Made by a program: the position numbers and the translations under genes. DNA of 7,980 bases, taken from assembly GCA_903933995.1 (NCBI GenBank), contig CAIZMD010000247.1, forward strand, positions 1 through 7,980, written 5' to 3'. The DNA comes from an uncultured Bacteroidota bacterium (GTDB lineage Bacteria > Bacteroidota > Bacteroidia > Chitinophagales > Chitinophagaceae). Positions 1 to 6,142 of the stretch are shown in pieces; position 1 is the first letter of the stretch, and each line of letters starts with the position of its first letter. The notes beneath the pieces are model-generated. The model was not told the origin of the DNA, made no database searches, and saw only the letters and a program-made list of their open reading frames with translations.

Positions 1-620
1 ACAAGCGATGCCAATATTGTGGAAGTAAATACTTTTGTTATAGAACCAATTTCAAAAACTTTGTTTTGATTTTCAGCAGGTTTTATGGTGTCGTTTACTT
101 TTATAATTCCATAATAATTTATCTTACCGTTTTTAATTATAGCAGTTGAAACTTGTACGTTATTTGGGAAATCTTTGGATTTTGAAAAGATAATATCAGC
201 AATTTCTTTTGGGTAATTGTAAAGTGCATTTACAGTTTTACTTTCTGTCTTTTTCGGGTCTTTGTAGCTTTCTACAAAAAATCCATTGATTTTATTCTGA
301 TTGTCAAGAGATATGTTAACTGATAAAATAGCAGTTTCGAATTCAGTTTTATAACTGGCATATGTACTTTGCTGATAGTTGATGAATTCTTTGGATACTA
401 TTTTTCCATATTGATTTTTTAAGTTCTTAAAATACTGATTTGCCTTTTCAAGAGGCAATGCATTTTTCATTTCAGTCGAAAAATTGTTAAAGATTGAATC
501 ATATTTTTCAGCATTGAAATTGGACTGGAAATTGGTTATTGATAATTTATAATTGTCAGATTGTGCGTATAATGAATTTGAAATCAGGGTAATGAGTAAA
601 ATAAGGTGTAGTCTTTTCAT
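1..620 (-). CDS. Secreted serine hydrolase, class C beta-lactamase/PBP-like family, N-terminal part (C-terminus beyond window)
   Basis: The gene reads leftward from the ATG at 618-620 and stays open for 206 codons to the window edge, so the C-terminal part is missing. Residues 1-20 form a signal peptide (basic MKR, hydrophobic LHLILLITLI, then LYAQS), so the protein is exported. Residues about 30-118 resemble the DUF3887 domain often placed ahead of beta-lactamase-like domains in Bacteroidota. From about residue 155 the catalytic domain begins: a strand pair around IIKNGKINYYG, then FEIGSITKVFTS, where S193-I-T-K196 fits the SxxK nucleophile motif of the beta-lactamase/serine hydrolase family (PF00144). 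The later YxN and KTG-like motifs would lie outside the window, so beta-lactamase, D,D-peptidase and esterase activity cannot be told apart. It is AT-rich like its two neighbours. The family call is fairly secure; the substrate is unknown. Confidence 0.82.
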   Translation of the reverse strand, partial: MKRLHLILLITLISNSLYAQSDNYKLSITNFQSNFNAEKYDSIFNNFSTEMKNALPLEKANQYFKNLKNQYGKIVSKEFINYQQSTYASYKTEFETAILSVNISLDNQNKINGFFVESYKDPKKTESKTVNALYNYPKEIADIIFSKSKDFPNNVQVSTAIIKNGKINYYGIIKVNDTIKPAENQNKVFEIGSITKVFTSTILASL

Positions 621-690
621 ATGGATTGCAGATTTAAGGTTAATACTGAAGTGCCAATTCATGCAATAAACTGTTTTGGGTAAGAAATCG

Positions 691-1200
691 TCAAGTAATG
701 TTACTCTTTTTCTTAAGTAATAGACTTATTGTAATTATAATTGGAATAGATAAAAGAACCAATGTAACTGGCAAAAACCAAAACCCTAACCCACTTGTCA
801 CGCCAATTGTTGTCAAATAAGTTAAAAGAATTATCCAAGTAAAAATTAATAGAATTACCAAATTCATAAACCTCAGCATTCTTATCACAATTGTATATTG
901 ATACTGTGAATTATCTTCGTTAATTTTTGTCATATAATTATAAACCTGGGGATACCTATTCAGCATAGTCAATCCTAAATACATTATTGTTGGAAGTATT
1001 GGTAAAATTAAAATTGTTGCTTTATCTCCAAAATTGTCTGCTTGACCATTCGCATTAAAATGTATTGGAATAGTTGCTGGCAATTTTATCATTGTATAAA
1101 TTGTCAAACCCCACATAACAACCAATATTATTTTACTGACTATCTCAACTGTTTTGTCAAGTGGTAGTAAAGTTGATTTTATACTGGGTGTTGTTTCCAT
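691..1200 (-). CDS. DUF1648 domain-containing integral membrane protein
   Basis: A 169-residue protein with four likely membrane segments at about 18-38, 61-79, 109-131 and 139-163, ending in a basic tail (LLLKKKSNIT). Between the first two segments, residues 41-60 contain the DUF1648 signature: P-x-x-IPIHFN, an NG pair, AD, then FGDK. DUF1648 occurs alone and in SdpI-type immunity proteins, but there is no C-terminal SdpI domain here, so immunity is not implied. The start at 1198-1200 is the only methionine ahead of the first membrane segment and has no clear Shine-Dalgarno sequence. It is 68 bp from the gene upstream and 70 bp from the gene downstream, all on the same strand, so co-transcription is possible but not shown. 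Its molecular role is unknown. Confidence 0.8.
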   Translation of the reverse strand: METTPSIKSTLLPLDKTVEIVSKIILVVMWGLTIYTMIKLPATIPIHFNANGQADNFGDKATILILPILPTIMYLGLTMLNRYPQVYNYMTKINEDNSQYQYTIVIRMLRFMNLVILLIFTWIILLTYLTTIGVTSGLGFWFLPVTLVLLSIPIIITISLLLKKKSNIT

Positions 1201-1238
1201 TTAAGTAATGTCTTTTTTATGAAGTTTGAAAGTTTGAT

Positions 1239-1259
1239 GCACAAAGCCAATTATTGTGC
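1239..1259. repeat. Short inverted repeat between two minus-strand genes
   Basis: GCACAA at 1239-1244 and TTGTGC at 1254-1259 pair perfectly around a 9-base loop. One G-T and one A-T pair could extend the stem at its base. No T-run follows on either strand, so it does not look like an intrinsic terminator. It lies between the stop at 1269-1271 and the start codon at 1198-1200, and could be an operator, an RNA-processing site or chance. Confidence 0.35.
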
Positions 1260-1268
1260 GTGAGCATT

Positions 1269-1661
1269 TTACTTGACAGTTTTGAATGCTTTAGCTACTC
1301 CAAATAAAGTAGTTAAAAACCACCAAACAAAAAGAAACAAGAACCATTGTAAAACTTCTGTAGTTCTTACTATTGCTTTATTATATTCTTGTAAGAGTCT
1401 CAAAATGTCTGTGTCTTTCTTTATTGCTGAAATATCTTCAGGATAACCAAAAGATTTTAAACTTGGCGTTGATGGAAGTGATAAATATAGGATGATTATA
1501 AGAACTCCAAATAACAATGAAGTAGCTTTAAAATGATTAATTGCTTTACTTAATTCAGAAGTATCTTTTTTATTACTTTGAATACTTATTACCAACAATA
1601 CAAATGACGCTATTAATAGAGCAGGACCAAAATAGTTTATAAGGTCATAGTTTGTAAACAT
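1269..1661 (-). CDS. Small hypothetical membrane protein, three predicted membrane segments
   Basis: I do not recognise the family of this 130-residue protein. It has hydrophobic segments at about 9-27, 47-62 and 104-123. A charged stretch (NKKDTSELSKAINHFK) separates the first two. A soluble loop of about 40 residues with alternating acidic and basic residues (EDISAIKKDTDILRLLQEYNKA) precedes the last segment, which is rich in aromatic residues (LQWFLFLFVWWF). The length, hydrophobic pattern and AT-rich codon use match the neighbouring DUF1648 gene, which supports a real gene. The start at 1659-1661 is the only methionine in the frame before the first membrane segment. It is the first of three same-strand genes, so any promoter for them probably lies in 1662-1740, but I found no good TAnnTTTG element there. 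Confidence 0.65.
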   Translation of the reverse strand: MFTNYDLINYFGPALLIASFVLLVISIQSNKKDTSELSKAINHFKATSLLFGVLIIILYLSLPSTPSLKSFGYPEDISAIKKDTDILRLLQEYNKAIVRTTEVLQWFLFLFVWWFLTTLFGVAKAFKTVK

Positions 1662-1891
1662 AATTATAGCTTAATGATTAATTGTATTTTAGGGCTAATT
1701 GGAAATTAGTCTATCTATTTGGTTTTTAAGGGCATGAGTTAGTAAAAGGTTGTTTTGGGTTTGTGAAAGGGAAATTCGGTGGAGATCATTCGCAATTGAT
1801 CATGAAAAAGAGGAAGGTTTTGGAGAACATCAGATTTGCTCGCTGGGCTCGCGAATCGCTGTTAGGGGGGAGCTCAATGTAACCTAGATCA
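1662..1891. other. Intergenic stretch without a convincing gene
   Basis: These 230 bases lie between the start of the minus-strand genes and the terminator element by the tRNA. They should contain the promoter for the leftward genes, but no clear TTTG/TAnnTTTG pair is visible on that strand. There is a small palindrome at 1695-1709 and an imperfect one around GATCATTCGCAATTGATC (1784-1801). The only plus-strand frame of note is 26 codons (1802-1882). From about 1838 the sequence becomes GC-rich and repetitive (CTCGCTGGGCTCGCG), similar in flavour to the element that follows. Confidence 0.6.
1695..1709. repeat. Short palindrome upstream of the leftward genes
   Basis: CTAATT at 1695-1700 and AATTAG at 1704-1709 pair perfectly around the 3-base spacer GGA. 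It lies 34 bp upstream of the start codon of the 130-residue membrane protein. Its place and dyad symmetry fit a small operator, but the arms are short and AT-rich, so chance is quite possible. No regulator gene is visible nearby. Confidence 0.25.
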
Positions 1892-1899
1892 GAAACCGC

Positions 1900-1928
1900 C
1901 GCCCGTTTCACGGGCGCAGTATTTTTTT
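1900..1928 (+). terminator. Intrinsic terminator-like hairpin, plus strand
   Basis: CGCCCG (1900-1905) pairs with CGGGCG (1911-1916) around the loop TTTCA. CAGTA follows, then seven T residues at 1922-1928. The geometry is that of a Rho-independent terminator read rightward. No recognised gene runs rightward into it, so it may serve an unannotated transcript from 1662-1890, protect against antisense transcription, or simply be the left half of the repeat element. Confidence 0.5.
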
Positions 1929-1969
1929 GCCCACTCACTCGCCGGAACTAGTTCCGCTCGTTCGCGAAC

Positions 1970-1998
1970 AAAAAAATACCGCCAGCATTCGCTGGCGG
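1970..1998 (-). terminator. Intrinsic terminator downstream of tRNA-Pro
   Basis: Read leftward, CCGCCAGC (1998-1991) pairs over 8 bp with GCTGGCGG (1986-1979) around the loop GAAT. TA and then seven T residues (1976-1970) follow. This is a strong Rho-independent terminator starting about 22 bases beyond the 3' end of the tRNA on the same strand, so it very likely ends the tRNA transcript. It is also the right half of the 1892-2005 repeat. Confidence 0.8.
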
Positions 1999-2020
1999 CG
2001 GTTTCCGTTTCCGGTTTCAT

Positions 2021-2097
2021 TGGTCGGGACGACAAGATTTGAACTTGCGACCCCACGCCCCCCAGACGTGTGCGCTACCGGGCTGCGCTACGTCCCG
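2021..2097 (-). tRNA. tRNA-Pro, anticodon GGG, with encoded CCA
   Basis: This 77-base cloverleaf folds completely. The acceptor stem is CGGGACG/CGTCCCG (2097-2091 with 2031-2025), and the discriminator A is followed by an encoded CCA (2023-2021). The D stem is GCGC/GCGC. The anticodon stem CACGT/GCGTG has one T-G pair, and the loop CTGGGGG gives anticodon GGG (2063-2061), reading CCC and CCU proline codons. The T arm is GCAAG/CTTGT around TTCAAAT. A strong terminator follows at 1998-1970. The gene is divergent from the dihydroorotase-like gene starting at 2228. The AT-rich gene strip lies on its 3' side, the side where islands integrated at tRNA genes usually lie, but I saw no duplicated tRNA end or integrase. 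Confidence 0.97.
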
Positions 2098-2168
2098 AAC
2101 TGTCCATCAAGGGATTATAGCTTTGATAACTGGGGGTAAATCATTGCAGTTTCCTTATTAATGGGCTG

Positions 2169-2176
2169 CAAATATA
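2169..2176 (-). promoter_or_regulatory. Possible -7 promoter element for tRNA-Pro
   Basis: Read leftward this is TATATTTG, an exact match to the Bacteroidota -7 consensus TAnnTTTG, 71 bases upstream of the tRNA 5' end. No TTTG -33 box is found at the usual distance, so the call is tentative. A weaker plus-strand sequence TATATTGC (2199-2206), 21 bases ahead of the dihydroorotase-like start, could be its divergent counterpart but departs from consensus at two positions. Confidence 0.35.
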
Positions 2177-2227
2177 GGGGTAAAAGAAATTTTCAGGTTA
2201 TATTGCACCAAATTTTATCGCAGCAGC

Positions 2228-3490
2228 ATGCAAATTCTTCTTAGGCAAGCGAAAATAATAGACAGCTCTTCGCCATTTAATGGCCAGACAAAAGATATTC
2301 TCATTACAGACGGAATCATTTCCAGCATTGAAGACAAAATTGACCATCAGAACGCACAGGTTGTGACTGGTGAAGGTTTGTTGGTGAGTGGTGGTTGGGT
2401 AGATCCTTTCTCCCATTTCTGTGATCCGGGTATTGAGTACAAAGAGACTTTGGAAACTGGGGCTAATGCAGCAGCAGCGGGTGGTTATACTCGTGTGTTT
2501 AGCATGCCCAATACAGAGCCAGTAGTTGATAATAAAAGCCAGGTGAGTTATGTGGTGCAGCAATCGGCCCAGCTGCCGGTGAGCATTCACCCTATTGGCG
2601 CCATTACCAAGAAACTGGAGGGTAAGGACTTGGCCGAGATGTATGATATGAAGAACAGCGGGGCTGTGGCTTTTTCTGATGGATTAGTGCCGGTACAAAC
2701 AGCTGGGCTGTTTTTGAAAGCATTGCAATATGTAAAGGCTTTTGACGGTGTGCTGATTCAGATTCCCATTGATAAGAGTATTGGTGCGGGTGGATTAATC
2801 AATGAGGGGATTATCTCAACACAATTGGGGTTGCCAGGTATTCCGGCTATAAGTGAAGAGACCATTATCAAGAGAGATATTGATTTGGCTAGGTATACGG
2901 GTTCTAAACTGCATATTACTGGAGTGTCTACCAAGACCAGTATTGACTTGATTGCACAGGCAAAACAAGAGGGCTTGCAGATTAGTTGTAGCGTTACCCC
3001 CTATCACTTGTACTTTGCTGATGAGGATCTGGTGAGTTATGATACCAATTTAAAATTGAACCCTCCACTGAGAACGGTTGGTGATAGAGCAGCGTTGAGA
3101 GAGGCAGTGGAAAATGGATTGGTAGATTGTATTGCAACCCACCATTTGCCACAGAACTGGGACAATAAGATTTGTGAATTTGAATACGCTAAGAGTGGGA
3201 TGATTGGTTTGCAAACAGCATTTGCGGTGGTGAATACTGTCTTGCCCAATTTGAGTAACGAAAAAATAATCAATCTATTTAGCAGGAATGCCCGTAATAT
3301 TTTCGATCTTCCAACTACCCATGTGTCGGTTGGTTCCAAGGCGGAACTGACTTTGTTTTCCAGAACGGCTGAAACCTTGATGAATGCTGGGAACAACAAA
3401 AGTAAATCGGCCAATAGCCCATTCCTTGATAAACCCCTAACAGGTAAGGCAATAGCTATTGTTCACAAGGGCAAACTATTCACCAACTAA
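2228..3490 (+). CDS. Dihydroorotase-like amidohydrolase with degenerate active site (pyrC paralogue)
   Basis: This 420-residue protein is the full length of class I dihydroorotases, which catalyse the third step of pyrimidine synthesis. Family landmarks are clear: GGWVDP (56-60), DPG (66-68), MPNTEP (93-98), AFSDG (148-152), LHITGVST (228-235), VTPYHL (256-261), NLKLNPPLR (274-282) and ATHHLP (303-308). Several catalytic positions are changed. The first His of the HxH motif is Phe61 and the substrate-binding Arg after it is Cys65. The later metal His is replaced in IQIPID (Pro180). The catalytic Asp of the usual TDHAP is His305. His63, Asp151 and His229 remain. It is therefore probably not an active dihydroorotase. 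It may resemble the inactive partners that help assemble aspartate transcarbamoylase in some bacteria, or have a new role. It is first in a plus-strand operon, 11 bp before the DUF4199 gene. Confidence 0.88.
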   Translation: MQILLRQAKIIDSSSPFNGQTKDILITDGIISSIEDKIDHQNAQVVTGEGLLVSGGWVDPFSHFCDPGIEYKETLETGANAAAAGGYTRVFSMPNTEPVVDNKSQVSYVVQQSAQLPVSIHPIGAITKKLEGKDLAEMYDMKNSGAVAFSDGLVPVQTAGLFLKALQYVKAFDGVLIQIPIDKSIGAGGLINEGIISTQLGLPGIPAISEETIIKRDIDLARYTGSKLHITGVSTKTSIDLIAQAKQEGLQISCSVTPYHLYFADEDLVSYDTNLKLNPPLRTVGDRAALREAVENGLVDCIATHHLPQNWDNKICEFEYAKSGMIGLQTAFAVVNTVLPNLSNEKIINLFSRNARNIFDLPTTHVSVGSKAELTLFSRTAETLMNAGNNKSKSANSPFLDKPLTGKAIAIVHKGKLFTN

Positions 3491-3501
3491 AACCAACCAA
3501 A

Positions 3502-4011
3502 ATGGAAGAAAAAATTGTTCAACCCTGGATGAAAGGATTAATCCTAAGTTTAATTACCATTGTTATTAGTGTAGGACTTTATTTAGCAGGCGAAATGCAG
3601 AATAAGGCATTGGGTGCCATTAGCTGGGTCATTATTGTGGTAGGTATTATTTGGTCTTGTATTCATTATGCCAAGCAAATGCAGGGCGATGTTACTTTTG
3701 GGAATGTTTTTGCCCATGGATTTAAAGTAACGGCTACTTTAATTGTAATTACGGTTGTGTATACTTTATTATCATTTAATGTGTTGTTCCCAGAAATGAC
3801 GGATAAGATTATTGAGAACGCTGCTACTGAAATGGAGAAGAACAAGAATATGACCGATGAGCAAATTAAGCAGGCACTTGATATGACTAAGAAATTCATG
3901 ATGCCATTTGCAATTGGTGGTATCATATTTATGTATGGAATTGTTGGTGCTATTGCTTCAGCCATTGGTGCTGGTGTTGCCAAAAAGACCCCTAAGCAAA
4001 ATCCTTTCTAA
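3502..4011 (+). CDS. DUF4199 domain-containing membrane protein
   Basis: A 169-residue inner-membrane protein with four predicted segments at about 11-30, 37-56, 70-95 and 132-158. The layout fits DUF4199, a family common in Bacteroidota: a first hairpin, the conserved loop after IHYAKQMQGD with a TFGNVFAHGF stretch leading into the third segment, then a charged helical loop (about 98-131, rich in Glu and Lys) before the last glycine- and alanine-rich segment. It starts 11 bp after the dihydroorotase-like gene and ends 18 bp before the GT2 glycosyltransferase, so it very likely shares their transcript. The function of the family is unknown. Its place beside a membrane-bound glycosyltransferase suggests a membrane or envelope role, which is inference only. 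Confidence 0.85.
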   Translation: MEEKIVQPWMKGLILSLITIVISVGLYLAGEMQNKALGAISWVIIVVGIIWSCIHYAKQMQGDVTFGNVFAHGFKVTATLIVITVVYTLLSFNVLFPEMTDKIIENAATEMEKNKNMTDEQIKQALDMTKKFMMPFAIGGIIFMYGIVGAIASAIGAGVAKKTPKQNPF

Positions 4012-4029
4012 TAAGATTTAAGTACTATT

Positions 4030-4977
4030 ATGGATCTGAGTGTTGTTGTACCATTATTGAATGAAGACGAATCTTTACCGGAGCTCTGTGCATGGATTGA
4101 GCGCGTGATGCACGAAAACCAATGGAGCTTTGAAGTGATCATGGTAGATGATGGCAGCACCGATAACAGTTGGAAAGTAATAGAATCTATTGCACAAAAG
4201 AACCCTGCTTTTAAGGGCATCAGGTTCCGCCGCAACTATGGTAAATCAGCCGCATTGAATGAAGGCTTTAAAGCTGCTTTGGGCGATGTGGTGATTACCA
4301 TGGATGCGGATATGCAGGACTCACCCGATGAGATTCCAGGACTGAGAAGCATGATCATCAATGATGGTTATGATATGGTCAGTGGTTGGAAGAAAGTACG
4401 TTATGACAATACCCTTACAAAGAATATTCCTTCTAAGCTTTTTAACGCGGTAGCGCGATGGGCTTCTGGGATTAAACTCAATGACTTTAACTGTGGTCTT
4501 AAAGCTTATCAGCACAATGTGGTGAAGAGCATTGAAGTTTATGGTGAGATGCACCGCTATATTCCAATTCTTGCCAAATGGAGTGGTTTTAGAAAAATTG
4601 GAGAGAAAGTAGTAGAACATAGACCAAGAAAATACGGTGTCACCAAATTTGGATGGCAGCGTTTTGTCAACGGATTTTTGGATCTGGCAACTATTATGTT
4701 TCTGGGCAAATTTGGCAAAAGACCCATGCAATTATTTGGTTTATGGGGCACCTTATTCTTTTTGATGGGTCTTGGTTCTAGTGCCTATTTGATTGTAGAG
4801 AAAATCATTGATACTGATTTTGCCCTTACCAACAAACCTGCTTTTTTTATAGCCCTTACTACCATGATTATTGGGATGCAACTCTTTCTAGCTGGCTTTA
4901 TAGCCGAGCTGGTTGCCAGAAATGCACCTGAAAGAAATGTGTACCTGATTGCGGGCAAACTGGGGATCCAGGATTAA
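4030..4977 (+). CDS. Membrane-anchored family 2 glycosyltransferase (DPM1/GtrB-like)
   Basis: This 315-residue enzyme has an N-terminal GT-A domain and two C-terminal membrane segments. Visible motifs are LSVVVPLLNEDESL (3-16), the nucleotide-binding VDDGSTDNSW (39-48), the metal and donor motif DADMQD (92-97) matching the DxDxQD of polyprenyl-phosphate glycosyltransferases, the acceptor region NCGLKAY (154-160), and a basic segment HRPRKYGVTKFG (197-208) like that of GtrB, ArnC and DPM1. Membrane segments lie at about 233-257 and 270-294. Such proteins usually move a sugar from a nucleotide donor to undecaprenyl phosphate on the cytoplasmic face, giving a lipid-linked sugar for glycan or lipid modification. 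The exact donor cannot be read from sequence. It lies in the operon just before a GT-B glycosyltransferase and the heptose precursor genes. Confidence 0.92.
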   Translation: MDLSVVVPLLNEDESLPELCAWIERVMHENQWSFEVIMVDDGSTDNSWKVIESIAQKNPAFKGIRFRRNYGKSAALNEGFKAALGDVVITMDADMQDSPDEIPGLRSMIINDGYDMVSGWKKVRYDNTLTKNIPSKLFNAVARWASGIKLNDFNCGLKAYQHNVVKSIEVYGEMHRYIPILAKWSGFRKIGEKVVEHRPRKYGVTKFGWQRFVNGFLDLATIMFLGKFGKRPMQLFGLWGTLFFLMGLGSSAYLIVEKIIDTDFALTNKPAFFIALTTMIIGMQLFLAGFIAELVARNAPERNVYLIAGKLGIQD

Positions 4978-4987
4978 AATTGATTTC

Positions 4988-6142
4988 ATGAAAAAACTAG
5001 CCCTCATTGGCACCACTTGGCCCTTTCGTGGTGGTGGAATTGCTAGTTTTAATGAACGTCTAGCACGTGCATTTCAAGCCCAGGGTTATGAAGTAACCAT
5101 CTATACCTTTAGTCTACAATATCCTAGTTTTTTATTCCCGGGTAAGACTCAATATAGTGAGCAACCCGCTCCTACTAATTTGAAGATTGAGATTTGCATC
5201 AATAGCATGAATCCATTTAATTGGATCAGCGTTGGGCGCAAAATCAAAGCCACCAATCCTGATTTGGTCTTGGTGCGTTATTGGTTACCACTCATGGGGC
5301 CATGTCTTGGTACCATTTTAAGAATTATCAAGGGCAATAAGCATTCAAAGATTATCTGTATTGCAGACAATGTGATTCCGCACGAAAAAAGACCGGGTGA
5401 CAAACCCTTTACCCAATATTTTGTAGCGCCGGTGGATGGATTTGTAACCATGAGCGCCAAAGTCTTGTCAGACTTAAAAGCCTTTACCCAAACCCGCGCC
5501 ATTCAAGCAGTTCACCCACTCTATGATAATTTTGGAGACCCTTTGGATAAAGCCCAAGCCAAAGAGCATTTGGGAATTCCTGTGGAGCAGCCCATTATTC
5601 TATTCTTTGGATTTATAAGAAAATACAAGGGATTGGATTTGTTGTTAGCTGCCATGGCCATTTTGAAAGAGCAGGCTCGCTCCCATCCAGAAATGCTTGT
5701 CCCAAAACTCTTGGTGGCCGGTGAATTTTATGACGCGGAAGCTGGTTACCAAGAACAGATTGATCAATTGGGTATTAGAGACCTGTTGATCTTGAGAACA
5801 GATTTTATTGCAGATGACCAAGTACGCTATTATTTGAGTGCAGCCGATTTTGTAATTCAACCCTATAAAAACGCCACCCAGTCTGGAGTCACGCCACTAG
5901 CATATCATTTTGAAAAACCCATGCTGGTGACCAATGTGGGTGGTCTGGCAGAACTGGTGCCAGATGGCAAAGTGGGTTTGGTGGTAGAACCCAATGCAGC
6001 AGCTATTGCAGAAGCTGTTAAAAAACTCTATGCATTAGGAGAAAACCATTTTTTGCCCCAACTTCGCGCAGAGAAAATCAAATATGGTTGGAACCAATTA
6101 GTACAGACCATTGAAGCATTAGCGCAAACCCCTTTACCATGA
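4988..6142 (+). CDS. GT-B glycosyltransferase, GT4-like
   Basis: With the start at 4988 the product has 384 residues and opens MKKLALIGTTWPFRGGGIASF, a typical first strand and glycine-rich loop of a GT-B fold. An in-frame ATG at 4949 would add 13 residues of unrelated sequence and overlap the previous gene, so 4988 is preferred. The acceptor domain covers about 1-185 and the donor domain about 200-384. Donor landmarks are ILFFGFIRKYKGLDLLL (204-220), LLVAGEFYD (241-249), DFIADDQVRYYLSAADFVIQPY (272-293) and TNVGGLAELV (315-324). The usual EX7E of GT4 enzymes is replaced by an ATQSGVTPLAYHFEKP region (296-311), a variant I associate with Bacteroidota members. It probably adds a sugar in surface glycan synthesis. 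Its stop overlaps the gmhA start by 4 bp (ATGA), so the two are likely translationally coupled. Confidence 0.88.
   Translation: MKKLALIGTTWPFRGGGIASFNERLARAFQAQGYEVTIYTFSLQYPSFLFPGKTQYSEQPAPTNLKIEICINSMNPFNWISVGRKIKATNPDLVLVRYWLPLMGPCLGTILRIIKGNKHSKIICIADNVIPHEKRPGDKPFTQYFVAPVDGFVTMSAKVLSDLKAFTQTRAIQAVHPLYDNFGDPLDKAQAKEHLGIPVEQPIILFFGFIRKYKGLDLLLAAMAILKEQARSHPEMLVPKLLVAGEFYDAEAGYQEQIDQLGIRDLLILRTDFIADDQVRYYLSAADFVIQPYKNATQSGVTPLAYHFEKPMLVTNVGGLAELVPDGKVGLVVEPNAAAIAEAVKKLYALGENHFLPQLRAEKIKYGWNQLVQTIEALAQTPLP

Larger units (their letters stand above)
1892..2005. repeat. Nested 114-bp inverted repeat (REPIN-like, or paired terminators)
   Basis: The outer arms are 12 bp and perfect: GAAACCGCCGCC (1892-1903) against its complement (1994-2005). 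The inner arms are 11 bp and perfect: GTATTTTTTTG (1919-1929) against 1969-1979. Both pairs share nearly the same centre, which is also the centre of a perfect 14-bp palindrome, CGGAACTAGTTCCG (1943-1956). Between outer and inner arm each half has its own hairpin with a different sequence: CGCCCG/CGGGCG on the left, CCGCCAGC/GCTGGCGG on the right. Pairing is therefore kept while bases differ, which suggests the structure matters. Beside the right arm, CGGTTTC, CGTTTC and CGGTTTC stand in tandem at 1999-2018, ending two bases from the tRNA 3' end. The layout resembles REPIN elements (two REP hairpins head to head), but no RAYT transposase is present. Confidence 0.7.

Noticed and set aside
691..1200. 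SdpI-type immunity protein
   Set aside because: Only the DUF1648 part is present. The C-terminal SdpI region and any SdpC-like toxin gene are missing.
1802..1882. A 26-codon plus-strand frame as a real small protein gene
   Set aside because: No ribosome site, promoter or recognised family supports it. It is kept only as a possibility in the finding on the orphan terminator.
1662..2020. CRISPR array or attachment site
   Set aside because: The repeats are inverted and nested rather than regularly spaced direct repeats, and no copy of the tRNA 3' end is seen to its left within the window.
1927..2139. A 70-codon plus-strand frame spanning the tRNA
   Set aside because: It runs antisense through tRNA-Pro and through the repeat element. 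Its FELATPRPPDVCATGLRY stretch is simply the complement of a tRNA read as protein, a well-known source of false genes.
2198..2590. A 130-codon minus-strand frame over the dihydroorotase-like gene
   Set aside because: It lies opposite a clear full-length family member, and its residue make-up (many His, Cys and Thr) is that of a shadow frame.
4949..4987. An upstream ATG giving the GT-B glycosyltransferase 13 extra residues
   Set aside because: The extra sequence overlaps the end of the GT2 gene and is unlike the start of a GT-B fold, which begins properly at MKKLALIG from 4988.
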